Origin: Lasiosphaeria ovina
Lineage: Eukaryota > Ascomycota > Sordariomycetes > Sordariales > Lasiosphaeriaceae
Length of the DNA stretch: 64,000 bases
Assembly (NCBI GenBank): GCA_033439765.1
Contig: JAULSN010000009.1
Span: 1-64,000 of the forward strand
Direction of reading: 5' to 3'
Numbering within the stretch: position 1 is the stretch's first letter; each line of letters begins with the position of its first letter. Shown here one piece after another: positions 20,637-31,689 of this stretch. Made by a program: the position numbers and the translations under genes. Under the pieces are notes generated by a model. The model did no database searches. It saw only the letters and a list, made by a program, of their open reading frames with translations, and was not told where the DNA came from.

Positions 20637-21890
20637 TGTGGGCTCCTAAATTAGGCCATTAGGCCGTCCACCGCTACCCTGAAGCCCGCGGGACGACCAG
20701 ACTCTGCCTATAGCTCCCAGACTTGGTCAATTTCTCCACGGCCGTCTCCATCTCTAGCTCGAGCCATTAAGCCGCCCAGCTTTCCTCCATATTAATGAGA
20801 GTCTATGACGGGAGGAAACGGAAGCTAATACGCGCTTAGGGGACGGTGACGCTGGTGGCTGAGTCACAAGCTACGCTGCTGAAGCCGCGCGTTCATTATG
20901 GTCTAATGGCACTCGTAGTCATGACGCACCTGTCGAGCCATTAAGCCACCCAGCTTTCCTCCATAATAATGAGAGTCTATGACGGCGGGAGGAAACGGAA
21001 ACTGAAACTAATACGCGCTTAGGGGACGGTGACGCTGGTGGCTGAGTCACAAGCTACGCTACTAAAGCCACGCGTTCATCATGGTCTAATGGCACTCGTA
21101 GTCATGACGCACCTGGGAACGAAACTAACACGTAAATGGCGTAGCAGAAAGGAAAAAACTAGACAGTGGTCTGATGATGCCATGGCTAGAGCATTTTAGT
21201 AGAACCTTCATAACGCGCTCTCCGCGGATAGCTCCCCTCGGCCAGCGTTATGACGCACCTGAGAACGAGACGAGGCCCCCGGCTCGGAGGTCCCCAGCTC
21301 ACCCCCGTGGATAGCTCCCCTCGGCCAGCGTCATGACGCACCCGAGAACGAAACGGGGCCCCCGGCTCGGAGGTCCCCAGCTCACCCCCGTCAGACTTTC
21401 AGGCACTAGAAACCGCGCTAGAGCTGGTGGAACTGCAGAGAAATCGCACCCTGAAGGTCAGCTGGCCTAATCTCCTTCGGTATTCGGCGGTACTACGAGT
21501 TGGTCTCCTTCTCGGACGGCCTAGCGAAAGTCAAATGCAGTTCCACTTCACTAATGAACTCAAACCACCATCTCTGGGTTGTCCACCTCTGGGTTGTCCA
21601 AAAAGGATGCCTGCAAACCTCAGGGAATTTGAAGGCCAGGGTTATCGTGGGATTTTCTAAATATATATAGGGAGCTTCCCTCCCTCTCTCTCCCACTCTT
21701 CTTTTCCTTCTGCATGCAAGAACGATACAAGCACATATCCAACCATCATCAGCATACCATTCCAATAATCTCCTCTTTCCAACGGTATTCATGGCTTAGG
21801 CCTGTGATTACCATCTTGACTTGGGTAAGCCTCCTTTGCTTACTTGCACCTCACAGCCTTGTAGGCACTCTTCATCAAGATAGCTGACGC
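20637..21890. repeat. Two tandem duplications, otherwise noncoding
   Basis: A 174-bp unit starting GAGCCATTAAGCC(G/A)CCCAGC is duplicated (20761-20934 and 20935-21117), and an 83-bp unit starting GATAGCTCCCCTCGGCCAGC is duplicated (21227-21309 and 21310-21392). Both share ATGACGCACCTG. No gene is supported. Confidence 0.85.
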
Positions 21891-21899
21891 GCGAATGCC

Positions 21900-22199
21900 A
21901 TGATGCCCCCCGTTCAGATGGCGTCGGATACTTGGGACGATGACGGTGCCCCCATGCAACAGCAGCAGGGGGCGCCGGCGTCGGACGCTGGCGACGATGA
22001 CGGTGCCCCCACGCAACAGCGGCAGTCGACGCCGGCGTCGGACGCTGGCGACGATGACGGTGCCCCCACGCAACAGCGGCAGGGGGCGCCGGCGTCGGAC
22101 GCTGGCGACGATGACGGTGTCCCCACCGCGCGCGAGCCATCGCGAGACGAGGGGGTGTCGAGCTGGACGCCCCGGCCGAAAGGAGACCCCTTCTCCTAA
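21900..22199 (+). CDS. Small acidic protein with 19-residue repeats
   Basis: The 99-residue ORF starts ATGATG and contains three and a half copies of a 57-bp repeat (21938-22120) encoding DDGAPTQQRQGAPASDAGD. All three forward frames are open through the repeat. I prefer this one because it has a tandem Met start and an acidic, non-Arg-rich composition. No domain. It may simply be a GC-rich minisatellite. Confidence 0.3.
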   Translation: MMPPVQMASDTWDDDGAPMQQQQGAPASDAGDDDGAPTQQRQSTPASDAGDDDGAPTQQRQGAPASDAGDDDGVPTAREPSRDEGVSSWTPRPKGDPFS

Positions 22200-22254
22200 T
22201 ACACGGGCCACGACGCCACCTCGATCGCCAGGAAGAGACGGAGACGAAGACGGG

Positions 22255-22572
22255 GGCGGAGGCGGAGACGGAGACGGGAGGCCTCTGCTCCCCCTGCACC
22301 ACGGGGGGCGGGGCGGGCCCCGTAGGGCCGCAGGGCCGCCGGGGGCAAATCGAAGGAACCACAAGCATATGGGCAAGAAGATATGTGCGGCGTGGATTCT
22401 TTGGGCTTGGGAGACGGAGACGGAGACGGAGACGGGAGGCCTCTGATCCCCCTGCACCACGGGGGGCGGGGCGGGCCCCGTAGGGCCGCAGGGCCGCCGG
22501 GGGCAAATCGAAGGAACCACAATCATATGGGCAAGAAGATATCTACGGCGTGGATTCTTTGGGCTTGGGACG
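22255..22572. repeat. 158-bp direct duplication
   Basis: Two copies of a unit containing GGAGACGGGAGGCCTCTG and GGGGCAAATCGAAGGAACCA, 158 bp apart, with a few differences. Confidence 0.9.
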
Positions 22573-24488
22573 GAGATGAAGAATAGCAAATGAATTCATC
22601 TATTTACACTGGTCATTGACAACATCTCGCCCGCTCTCTCTCGTGCATCAGCTCTGGATTCCTCAGCTCCATATGTTCGCTAATGCCACGTCCAGCACCA
22701 GATCCTGCAGAGTAGCCCCCCAGGCATGTTGGGAAACCATGTGACGCAATAGCTAACAACGACCTGCCCCTTGGGGCAGTGCGTAGTTGTCAAGGAGAAT
22801 TGACACATATCTGCGTCGATTGCTTCGTTCTCCCCGTCGGCCACGATGCTGCTCTTGTGCTTCTTGTCCCTCACTGGGAATCATGCCTCCCAAAGGGACA
22901 CACATCCGTGGGACACTCATCCGTGGGACACTCATCCGTGGGACGCCTAGGCGATGGATGCAACGCCGGGATGCTGCTCCTCCATCCAGCCGTCCATGTC
23001 CAAGAAGACACTCGCCACGAGGAACTACAGTCTCGTTCTCGATCGCGACATTCCAAGATATAAAGTAAAGCCAGCCAGCCAGCCAGCCAGCCCTCGCCCT
23101 TCCGACCCTGGAGTGTGTGCTCGTATACTCCTCGAGCTCTTCTCTAGAATCCGATCCGTTACTAACGACCTCTTCCAACTCGGATGCTCGCTCCGTTGCT
23201 AGCTCGGACGCGAGCGTGTCCGAGTATGAGGTCACGGACGACGGCTCTACTCTACTAGTTAATCGGACAGCAGCGACAGACAGCAGTGACGACGACGAGG
23301 TGGTTGGCGAAGACACTGATACAGCCGCAACCTTTAGCACCTTCCTCGTGGACAGCTTTGCCCAGTTTTACCCAGGAGGGAACCACTATTGCTATCCGCA
23401 GTGATACTACTACTACCAAGAAAAGCAATAGAGACGCAAAGGAAAGAAAATGGGAGGGCCAGGTCCTTTGTTCCCCAGTGCAGTGCAGTGCAGGCGTTTT
23501 TAGGTCTTGCAGAACTGATAGAACATTGTTCCCCAGTGCAGGCGTTTTTTGGGTCTTGCCAGAACTGACAGAAACAGATTCTTCGAGCACGTGAAGGCCT
23601 CTAGAAAGGGCTGAATGAGAGAAGAAGAGAGAAAGCGGGGAGATACAAGAAAACTCTTCGTCTTTAAACCACGGTGCGACGACGGTGGTTCTGCCATCTA
23701 TCATCCGTTGGAGATAGATGAAGAAGTGTCGCGGAACTTGACAAGGTGAAAGTCAGTGCTCAACTCATGTAAAAGCATAGCCACGTGCGTGGCCAGTACT
23801 GATTGGGAGGTGACTCTCGGAAATTGAATGACACACCGTCGGATCTACGTAGGGCCGGGAATTTAAATCGAGCAGGGAACCTGCTGGGAGACGTGTCCGT
23901 ACCCGCAACACGCCCGAAGCGGCGGTTGCTTATCGATGGCGACTGACAAATGCAAAAGTGGATACGTCGCGTCGCACGCGCTTGTGATTAGCTGAGAGGG
24001 GCGCTGTCGGTGTGCAGAGCGAAGACGTGATTGCCCAGCTCGTCCCTTCTCTTGCCAGACCCCAAACTGAAGCCCATCTCTACACACAAACCTTGGCCAG
24101 CACTCTCCACACACAAACCTTGGCCAGCACTCTCCACACACAAACCTTGGCCAGCACTCTCCCCCATTTTCTTTCCTGCCTAAATCGTAATTTGAGTTGC
24201 GCAGCCAGACCTTGGGAAGTTATGCAACAATCAAAACTGTCTCTGGAATGCAACGCCAGCGCCGCAGACAGTCTGTTAGTTTGAGCCGCATGCTCACGAT
24301 GTTATCTTGCGCAATATGTTGGCGCGAGACTGTCGCATAGAGCATGCGTCGACTCGCCAGGGACACATCGAGACAAATGCCCTTTCCGAGAAACGCGACG
24401 AGACACGGCTCGCTTTTCACATATATCTATCTAGTTACTTTCCCGCCGGTAGTTTCTTATCTTCTCGCCCCCCCAGCCAAACTCAGTT
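22573..24488. other. No supported gene; several small repeats
   Basis: Contains a 15-bp repeat (CATCCGTGGGACACT x3, 22903-22947), an AGCC run at 23068-23092, a duplicated segment around CCCCAGTGCAGGCGTTTTT (23473-23560), and a 27-bp repeat (24081-24164). A plus frame at 23117-23404 is Ser/Asp-rich (TDSSDDDEVVGEDTDTAATF) and the minus frame mirrors it; neither has a domain. Confidence 0.4.
24081..24164. repeat. 27-bp tandem repeat, three copies
   Basis: ACACACAAACCTTGGCCAGC followed by ACTCTCC repeats three times. Confidence 0.95.
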
Positions 24489-24832
24489 TATCGAGACGGC
24501 GGCGCGACCCAGTTCTCGGAAGTTAACTCAATAGTTAAACAACGTTGCATCGCAAGCTACAACGTTAGACTTGCTAATGGCCGAGGTAGATTCACCCCGG
24601 CAGGTCTTTTTTTGCTTTCAACATTAGAGTATTAATACCGGCCAGTCAGTCTGCTCAGATTATCGAGACGGCGGCGCGACCCAGTTCTCGGAAGTTAACT
24701 CAATAGTTAAATAACGTTGCATCGCAAGCCACAACGTTAGACTTGCTAATGGCCGAGGTAGATTCACGCCGGCAGGTCTTTTTTAGCTTTCAACATTGGA
24801 GTATTAATACCGGCCAGTCAGTCTACTCAGAC
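24489..24832. repeat. 172-bp tandem duplication upstream of the F-box gene
   Basis: The unit beginning TATCGAGACGGCGGCGCGAC occurs at 24489 and 24661, with a handful of differences. It ends about 75 bp before the F-box start codon, so it probably doubles part of the promoter or 5' leader. Confidence 0.9.
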
Positions 24833-24908
24833 TCTGCACTCTGCTCAGACTCTACACTCTACTACACCCATTTCAGCGCATCCCCAATTTCCAAAGCTAG
24901 CTGCTCTC

Positions 24909-25658
24909 ATGGCGTACGAACACCACCACCACCACCATTGCTCTCAGCAAACGCCCCCCGGCTTACGAGAACCCAACAGCACCGCAATCGATGACGAGCA
25001 CCGAAGAAAAAGAGAGGAGATAGACGCTTCCCAGACAAAGATTCAAGGCCTCGTGAACAATCGCGGCTCAGGGTTAGAGGGATATGACTCTCAGGTTTCT
25101 AACCTTCTCAAAATGATTGAGCGAGAGGGTGGGTTCGACACCAAGCCCATTGGCAGCCACATCTACCGATTGCCCGATGAGCTCGTGCTTCGGATTCTTC
25201 GCTGCCTAGGCCATGATACGCTTACTCTGCTCTGCCTCCGGCGTGTATCAAGGAGGTTTCGGCGCATCATCTATGAACCGGAAATTTGGGAGGCCATGGG
25301 TTTCGGCCCGCATACCCCCTTCCTATCCGAGTTCGAATGCAGCTTTCCGAGAGACTTGAAGGAAGAGCTTTGGCGTCGAATACAAAAAGATGGAATATGC
25401 GACGAATGCCGCATGCGCCGGCTTGGTGCTCCCCACAAACCGAACGCCGGCTGGCTTCGATCCCCTGACTTGTGCCCAGTCATGTCGAGGTCTCCTCTTG
25501 GACTTCACTGCGATGGCTGCAGCAGCAGCAGCAGCAGCAGCAGCAGTGGCAGTGGCAGTCATGATGCCCATCCGTGCCTAGGCCGCCATGGCGCCGTTCG
25601 TCTGTGCGAGCACGTCAAGATTTCGTGGGCCGACATAGAACCCTACCTTTCTGAGTGG

Positions 25659-25694
<36 letters not shown>

Positions 25695-26492
25695 GATCCC
25701 CAAGACGGCCAAGCCTGCCTCGACGGCTTTGGCATCGAGTGCCGCGACCCCAGCCACGACTTCCGCTGCAGTGCCGAGGACGCTCCAACCTGGCCCCGAG
25801 CCAGCCTCAAGACTGACAGAGTGCCCATGACAATGGGGCAGGTGGTGGGGGTGGTCTTGAGTTTTGAGTGGGAGCCCCATAGCGGTTTCGACGTCTTTTC
25901 TCTCACCCGGGGACGGCAGGCGCCCGCATCGGAAATGAGAACCATGTTCCAGAGGTATCGGCAAGGCGCAGCCGATATTCTTTTCCCCTCGTCCCCCCTC
26001 GTTTCTCTCCCTGAGATGGTATGCTTCTCCAAATGTCAATGCCTGCACTACGGGGTAGGGGGGGGCCAGAGCTTGAGTGCCGCCGACCCATCCAAGCCAA
26101 GACAAGCAACTTTGTTTTGGGATTTCTCTGAGGGCTTCTGCCCTGGAGAGTGTGGTGGTTGTCACATGCACAACAGAACGCACGGATTACATATGACTAG
26201 CGAGGTTGTGATTATCGGGAGACACTGGCGCAGCATCGCAAGTAACTCCATTTGTCTGATCACCAAGTACCGTCGGGATATCACAGTCTGTACGAGGGAA
26301 AACGGTAGTAGCGCCGTGGCTGTCACTCCCGCGCGCGACTGGTATCACGCCGTGGACCCTGACTTATCCCCACCACAAAGGTCGCGGAACATGCTGTGCA
26401 GAGACAAGGCATGTATTAATTATTACCGGAGTCCGGCATCTTTCGCTTGCAAATCAAAGAATAGCCGGGGTCCGCATCGCAAGCACGCTTAG
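24909..26492 (+). CDS. F-box domain protein, fungal type
   Basis: A 527-residue ORF. The F-box is at residues about 85-130 (IYRLPDELVLRILRCLGHDT, then LRRVSRRFRRIIYEPEIWEA), expected to bind Skp1 in an SCF ubiquitin ligase. It is followed by a Cys-rich zinc-like arrangement (CDEC at 164-167, CDGC at 201-204) and a CLGRHGAVRLCEH...ISWADIE segment typical of a fungal F-box family. Low-complexity insertions (His6 near the N-terminus, polySer after CDGC, an 11-Gln run) suggest repeat expansion. The start is the ATG at 24909, immediately before the His tract. The current stop (26490-26492) arises in the first of three tandem copies of the 3' end, where later copies read TGG. Substrate unknown. Confidence 0.8.
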
Positions 26493-26983
26493 CTCCAGGA
26501 CCCCCAAACAATGCCGCGAACGCTACCACCAGAACCTCAAGCCGACGAGGGAAAACGGTAGTAGCGCCGTGGCTGTCACTCCCGCGCGCGACTGGTATTA
26601 CGCCGTGGACCCTGACTTATCCCCACTACAAAGGTCGCGGAATATGCTATATAGAGACAAGGTATGTATCAATTATTACCGGAGTCCGGCATCTTTCGCT
26701 TACAAATCAAAGAATAGCCGGGGTCCGCATCGCAAGCACGCTTGGCTCCAGGACCCCCAAACAATGCCGCGAACGCTACCACCAGAACCTCAAGCCGACG
26801 AGGGAAAACGGTAGTAGCGCCGTGGCTGTCACTCCCGCGCGCGACTGGTATTACGCCGTGGACCCTGACTTATCCCCACTACAAAGGTCGCGGAATATGC
26901 TATGCAGAGACAAGGCATGTATTAATTATTACCGGAGTCCGGCATCTTTCGCTTGCAAATCAAAGAATAGCCGAGTCTAAATC
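26293..26983. repeat. 253-bp tandem triplication of the F-box gene 3' end
   Basis: Units start at 26293, 26546 and 26799 (the third partial) and cover codons for TPARDWYHAVDPDLSPPQRS onward. Unit 1 contains the present stop TAG, while unit 2 has TGG at the same place and stays open for about 20 further codons. The coding frame is retained in the copies. Confidence 0.9.
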
Positions 26984-27515
26984 ACTAGCTAGTACTCGCA
27001 CGAAGGCTCAAAATACTAGGCATGCGCCTTTATTCTCGTCAACCGAACCCCAAAAATACCACATTCCTTATGTTTACCTCGAGAGCTGATCTCGACGACC
27101 CATTGTTTTGGTGTCCGTATTTTTTTGTCATGGGGGTGCTAATCAATAGGGCGTATTATTTGCAAGGTTGTTATTGTACGCGTAACTATTGTTCGTGCGG
27201 TGAATAGATCGAATGGACCCCACCCCTCCCTCTATATCTTCTTGCCCTCCCGCCGGGGAACGCGCATGTCAAGGAACAAGCCTCGGCCGGCAGAGCCAAC
27301 CTGGTATGACGACGCAAAGTGTTGATCATGGTAGTAGTAGTAGTAGTAGCAGTTTTGCTCCTTAAACTGTAGGGCAAGGGCATTCAACTTCCTTCCGCGC
27401 GTTCAAGTCTCTTATTGAGCGCAGCATCGAAGCCTGGTACTCGTTTCTCTTTTACGGGCAATTTTGAAGCTCCCCGTGATCAATCATTTCACTAGTATTG
27501 AAGGTAAGTTGACCG
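26984..27515. other. Intergenic, no supported gene
   Basis: Contains a GTA trinucleotide run (27331-27350). No RNA gene seen. Confidence 0.4.
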
Positions 27516-27905
27516 TTAGATGGTTTTGCCAGGGAGCTCTCCCTCTCTCTCTCTCTCTCTCTTCTTGGCGTCTTTTTGCTCAGTGATGGTGTCGTTAAGC
27601 TGTTTGTGGATCAGAGACTTGTCGGCTTCAATCTTGTTGCGGCTTTGGATGGCGTCGTCCCGTTCCCGCCTAGCGTCGTCTCGTTCCTGCCTAGCCTGGA
27701 CAACTGCTCCTTCCGTGAAGATGCTTCCGCTTCGCCAGCTCTTACTCCGCCGCGTTCGCGCCCAAGTCGCAATCATTTCACCGGTGAGAATGACCGCTCC
27801 TTCCTTTGAATTGCTTTTCGATTCACGTACGTTCTTATCCTCGAACAGAACCGATTTCCTCCGAACTTTCCCTCGGGATACACGAAGCTTAGCTTGAGTC
27901 ATCAC
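27516..27905 (-). CDS. Small basic coiled-coil protein or 3' exon
   Basis: A 129-residue frame. Residues about 70-122 (ARQERDDARRERDDAIQSRN, then KIEADKSLIHKQLNDTITEQ) form a strong heptad coiled coil, ending REREREGELPGKTI. The N-terminal half is basic with no domain. The opposite strand is also open, but its sequence is Ser/Arg-rich and less natural. It is transcribed divergently from the Fic gene, about 200 bp away. Could be the last exon of a longer gene. No family assigned. Confidence 0.4.
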   Translation of the reverse strand: MMTQAKLRVSRGKVRRKSVLFEDKNVRESKSNSKEGAVILTGEMIATWARTRRSKSWRSGSIFTEGAVVQARQERDDARRERDDAIQSRNKIEADKSLIHKQLNDTITEQKDAKKREREREGELPGKTI

Positions 27906-28107
27906 TCAATAGTTCCCTCGGCATCGGGTAACTCAAATTCTGACTCATTGCAAATTAAAGTTTCGGGACTGACAAGCATTATAAAAGCACAGATGGCGTC
28001 CCCCACGAAAGGCAAGCGCCAAGAGTCTCGGTGATCTCTTCGACAATCTCGAAATCACCCCGTCAAAGTCATCGGGCTCCGTCCTTACCAGCCCTAAGAA
28101 ACGAAAG

Positions 28108-29172
28108 ATGATGAGCCAGACTCTGCGGAGCGCGATTTCGAAGGGATGGCCCGCCGCCTCCCGGGACGCTGCCACTTCTGAGGAGTTGTTCATGACAATT
28201 CGGGCCGACAACGTGTACCGTGAATACCAGAAGGACCAAGACCCGAAGAAGCTTTACGAGAAAGCCGCAAACTGGTTCGGGAACATACAGTCCACCATTA
28301 TGGACGAGCAGCAGCAGGACGTCATCATGAAAGAGATCCAGGAGTCCATGATCAGAGCCATTTTTGGCAGCAACATGATCGAGAGAGCAGGCTTGGGTCT
28401 TGACATTACCATCAATCTGTGTCGCCAGGTCTTTGCAGGCGAAGAAGAGCTCCGAGTCATCGAGGAGCGGGACCCGGAGTACCAGAACGAGCTTCTCAAG
28501 CTCTACCATCGTCAACCGGACCTCAGAACCAAGCCCGCCAAATACGTGCTGCGTGGACGCCATGAGATCATTCAGCATGCGAAGGCGTATCAGCACCTCA
28601 TCAATGCCTTCGTCACCTTGAAGCAAGATCTCACCGAGGAGTTGATCAAGGAAACACACAAGATGCTCACCAAGGGGGTCCCAATCATCCAGGACGACAT
28701 TGACGACGTCAGCCCTGAAGAATATGGTGGTGTCTACCGGACTGTGGTGGTGGGAGCTGGGACCACAAATTTCTTGGTCCCCAAATACATCCCGGAACAC
28801 ATGAAGAAGATGTGTGACAGACTCGCACAAGAGCTCTTGGTTGCGGAATCCGCAAAGATTATCGACCCTTTCTCCATCGCAACGAAGTACTCGATGGAGT
28901 TCGTCGAGATTCACCCGTTCCAAGATGGCAATGGCAGGATGTGCCGAATGATGCTGAATGCAATTCTCTGCCGCTATGTTGGCATCATTGTGCCCATTGG
29001 AGAGAGCGGGGAAGAGAGGAGTGAGTATATGGGCATCAAGAAGCGGGCGAGCGAGACCATGGAAGATCATGGAGAGTATGCTACCTTTGTCCTCCAGAGA
29101 GGAGTGACGCGTCTTCGGGAGATGAAGAAGAAACTCGCCGGAAAGGCCAGTACGTCCAAGGCCACAGAGTAG
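28108..29172 (+). CDS. Fic-domain protein (AMPylase-type)
   Basis: A 354-residue ORF with the complete Fic active-site motif HPFQDGNGRMCR starting at His269 (catalytic His, acidic residue for Mg and the anion-binding GNGR). Fic enzymes usually transfer AMP from ATP to hydroxyl side chains of target proteins. An upstream S88-N-M-I-E92-R segment sits where class II Fic proteins carry the inhibitory (S/T)xxxE(G/N) helix; the glutamate is kept, but the following Gly is Arg. No signal peptide or membrane segment, so cytosolic or nuclear. Upstream, the same frame stays open and reads SLGDLFDNLEITPSKSSGSV ending in PKKRK, and an ATG (MASPTKGK) lies one base out of frame at 27994, so the true N-terminus may be about 38 residues longer with a 1-bp indel near 28015. 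Codon use is host-like. Confidence 0.88.
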   Translation: MMSQTLRSAISKGWPAASRDAATSEELFMTIRADNVYREYQKDQDPKKLYEKAANWFGNIQSTIMDEQQQDVIMKEIQESMIRAIFGSNMIERAGLGLDITINLCRQVFAGEEELRVIEERDPEYQNELLKLYHRQPDLRTKPAKYVLRGRHEIIQHAKAYQHLINAFVTLKQDLTEELIKETHKMLTKGVPIIQDDIDDVSPEEYGGVYRTVVVGAGTTNFLVPKYIPEHMKKMCDRLAQELLVAESAKIIDPFSIATKYSMEFVEIHPFQDGNGRMCRMMLNAILCRYVGIIVPIGESGEERSEYMGIKKRASETMEDHGEYATFVLQRGVTRLREMKKKLAGKASTSKATE

Positions 29173-29750
29173 TTTGGGAGCCGCGAGCTGGGGAGGGGAA
29201 GATTGGAAGGCTTATGTCCTGGGCGTCTTTTATCAAGATGCCCTGTGATTTCCGAGAAAATGAGCAAATGAGCAATTTGACAGCGGCAGAACTAATGCCA
29301 ACGATTGAGATTTCGCTGGGAGGGGAGAAAGCTCTCATCTTGGTTTGCTATTATTTTAGGCGTGACATGGAAGATTGGCCGCGCGACCCAACCCTGGCCG
29401 AGATCGATCAAATCATCAGCGCTGCCCTGGACAATGACCTCGAAGGTTAGCATTTCTATTCTCCCTACGATTTAATGCACGAGTTCGGACAAAACGTGAC
29501 CTGGTTCAGGATACACTCTCTCTCTCTCTGTGGCGCGACGGTCTGAAGTGGTCGCAGGAAGAGTACCAGCCATTCATTCAGGATATGCGAAGGGCGCTGC
29601 GCAGTCGGAGGACCCATGGCTACATGCTGGTTTGCTACGTCTGGGGGAGGTAGCCAGAAGCTTGAATCTTGAAGGCCAAAAGCTGGAGCATCCGAAGGTG
29701 CAGTGACGGGCTCGGGGTGGAGGGGGTGGAAGGCGCTGATTGGGCGGTAC
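29173..29750. other. Intergenic; weak short ORF
   Basis: A plus frame at 29214-29450 ends RDPTLAEIDQIISAALDNDL, plausible but unidentified. A CT microsatellite is at 29515-29531. Confidence 0.3.
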
Positions 29751-30474
29751 TGCATCTCCGGCATGCATGCAACGCTGACGGGGGTTACTGTCACATCGCG
29801 CTGGCAACACTGAATCTCCCGCATGCATGCCGGGAAATTGTGATAGTGCCCCAATTAGCGTGTTGGCCCGTACATGGCGCTTGCAACGCTGCATCTCCCG
29901 CGTGCATGCAACGCTGACAGGGGTCACTGTCACATCGCGCTGGCGACACTGCATCTCCGGCATGCATGCAACGCTGACAGGGGTTACTGTCACATCGCGC
30001 TGGCAGCACTGCATCTGGGGCATGCATACAACGCTGACAGGGGTTACTGTCACATCGCGCTGGCAACACTGCATCTCCCGCGTGCATACAACGCTGACAG
30101 GGGTTACCGTCACATCGCGCTGGCAACACTGCATCTCCCGCGTGCATACAACGCTGACAGGGGTTACCGTCACATCGCGCTGGCGACACTGCATCTCCGG
30201 CATGCATACAACGCTGACAGGGTTTACTGTCACATCGCGCTGGCGACACTGCATCTCCCGCGCGCATGCAACGCTGACAGGGGTCACTGTCACATCGCGC
30301 TGGCGACACTGCATCTCCCGCGCGCATGCAACGCTGACAGGGGTCACTGTCACATCGCGCTGGCAACACTGAATCTCCCGCATGCGTGCCGGGAAATTGG
30401 GATAGTGCCCCAATTAGCGTGTTGGCCCGTCCGTACATGGCGCTTGCAACACTGCATCTCCCTCCCGCATACAT
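29751..30474. repeat. 60-bp satellite array, about 10 copies, with flanking duplicates
   Basis: Units such as ACGCTGACAGGGGTCACTGT plus CACATCGCGCTGGCGACACT repeat with an exact 60-bp period. A longer segment containing GGGAAATTG(T/G)GATAGTGCCC is present near each end (about 29828 and 30387), giving the array matching borders. Two frames on each strand remain open for 180-280 codons because 60 is a multiple of three and the unit lacks stops; I do not regard them as genes. Confidence 0.95.
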
Positions 30475-31685
30475 GCCGGCCCCTGGCGGGCCCTTGTACC
30501 AAAGGGGATTAGAATGTTGGATGGCACCAAAAAAATTGCTGTGGCGCCCTATGATTAATTAGCCACAATTGACGAAGAAGGCCCGTCTGAGTGCGCGATT
30601 CGATCCGAACCGTAACCCCCTTAACAGGCCCCATACAAAAAAAAAGAGATAGACTTTTTAGCGCGCAACAACAACATGATCATTCCGTAGCTTGAAGTCA
30701 TGAAAAATAGCTGCCGAGCTTCGTAATTGAGAGGGCTTTCCAACCGTCATATTTTAATATAGGTTTCGCGTTGTTAAGCTAGATTCCTAATACCAAAGAA
30801 GAGTATTTTTTGTCCACGTGCAAGTCGATTACCTATTTAGGCGATCAATGTCGGTTGCCGATTCAAGTAATTTGGGACACTTTCTGCCTTGGGCACCTGA
30901 AGCCTGAGGCACAGGATCCTGGCTGGAGTTGGTCCACTTTTCTGCCAGTTCTCAACGTCTCCGTTCTGCATCTACGTTTCATCTACGTTTTTGCTCGTCT
31001 TCTTCATTACGCGGCGTTCCCGTCCAGCTCCTCTCCCCATCCCGATTCATTCGTCGCTACTACTACTACTCCATAACACCCTTTTACTCGTACAACAAGC
31101 TTTTCCTTTTCTCTCTCTCCTCTTCTTCCCCCACTCTCACCGACGCAGCAATTGATATTCTCTCGCAGCCGGTTCTACCATTTACTAACGAGCCAAATGC
31201 CGTTAAATCCTCGTGGAAAAGCCTGCTCGTTCGGAGAGGCCGCCAAACCGCCGTCCGAGTAGTGACGAGATGACGAAGGATCCAAGGGATCGGCCGCGTC
31301 TCTCTGCCGCCGCTACCTCGTGAAAGAAAGTGGCGGGCTGTGGCCCTGCGTCGCTGCGCGGGAACATATCGAAGGAAGACTGGCTTGCTTCGTCGATAGC
31401 GACCCTATGCTGTGTGATGATATATTACTAGTAATACGATATGTCTTGTCTGAATTGGATGCGATACGCATTCCATTGTTCAGACAGCATCTCGAGAAAG
31501 CGCGAGAAAAATTCACATAAAGGCATGGTGCACAGATGTATGAGCAGCGCGCTCGTTCGGGCTTCACGTCATGGGCAGGAAACTGAGATGTAACGGCCAA
31601 GCAGCGACATCTAGCCCGTCGAATAACTGGAGGACAACTCCTCGGTGGCGGACCTGGGAGGAGGAGAGGGGTTTTCAGTCAGCAA
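30475..31685. other. Region with two weak small ORFs
   Basis: At 30810-31076 (plus) the N-terminus MSTCKSITYLGDQCRLP followed by FCLGHLK resembles a C-x-G-x2-C...C-x2-H zinc knuckle seen before GIY-YIG/T5orf172 domains, but no domain follows. At 31320-31520 (plus) ARE-HIEGRLACFVDSDPML is coherent but unidentified. A TAC trinucleotide run is near 31058. Confidence 0.3.
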
Positions 31686-31689
31686 CCGA

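Noticed and set aside
21808..22589. 232-249-residue Arg/Pro-rich minus ORFs
   Set aside because: Low-complexity translations of the 57-bp and 158-bp repeats; the composition is implausible for a protein.
28069..29070. 333-residue minus ORF opposite the Fic gene
   Set aside because: Antisense shadow of a clear Fic-domain coding region.
29574..30512. Long proteins with MQCRQRDVTVTPVSV-type repeats on either strand
   Set aside because: They are translations of the 60-bp satellite, open in several frames on both strands with no unique sequence.
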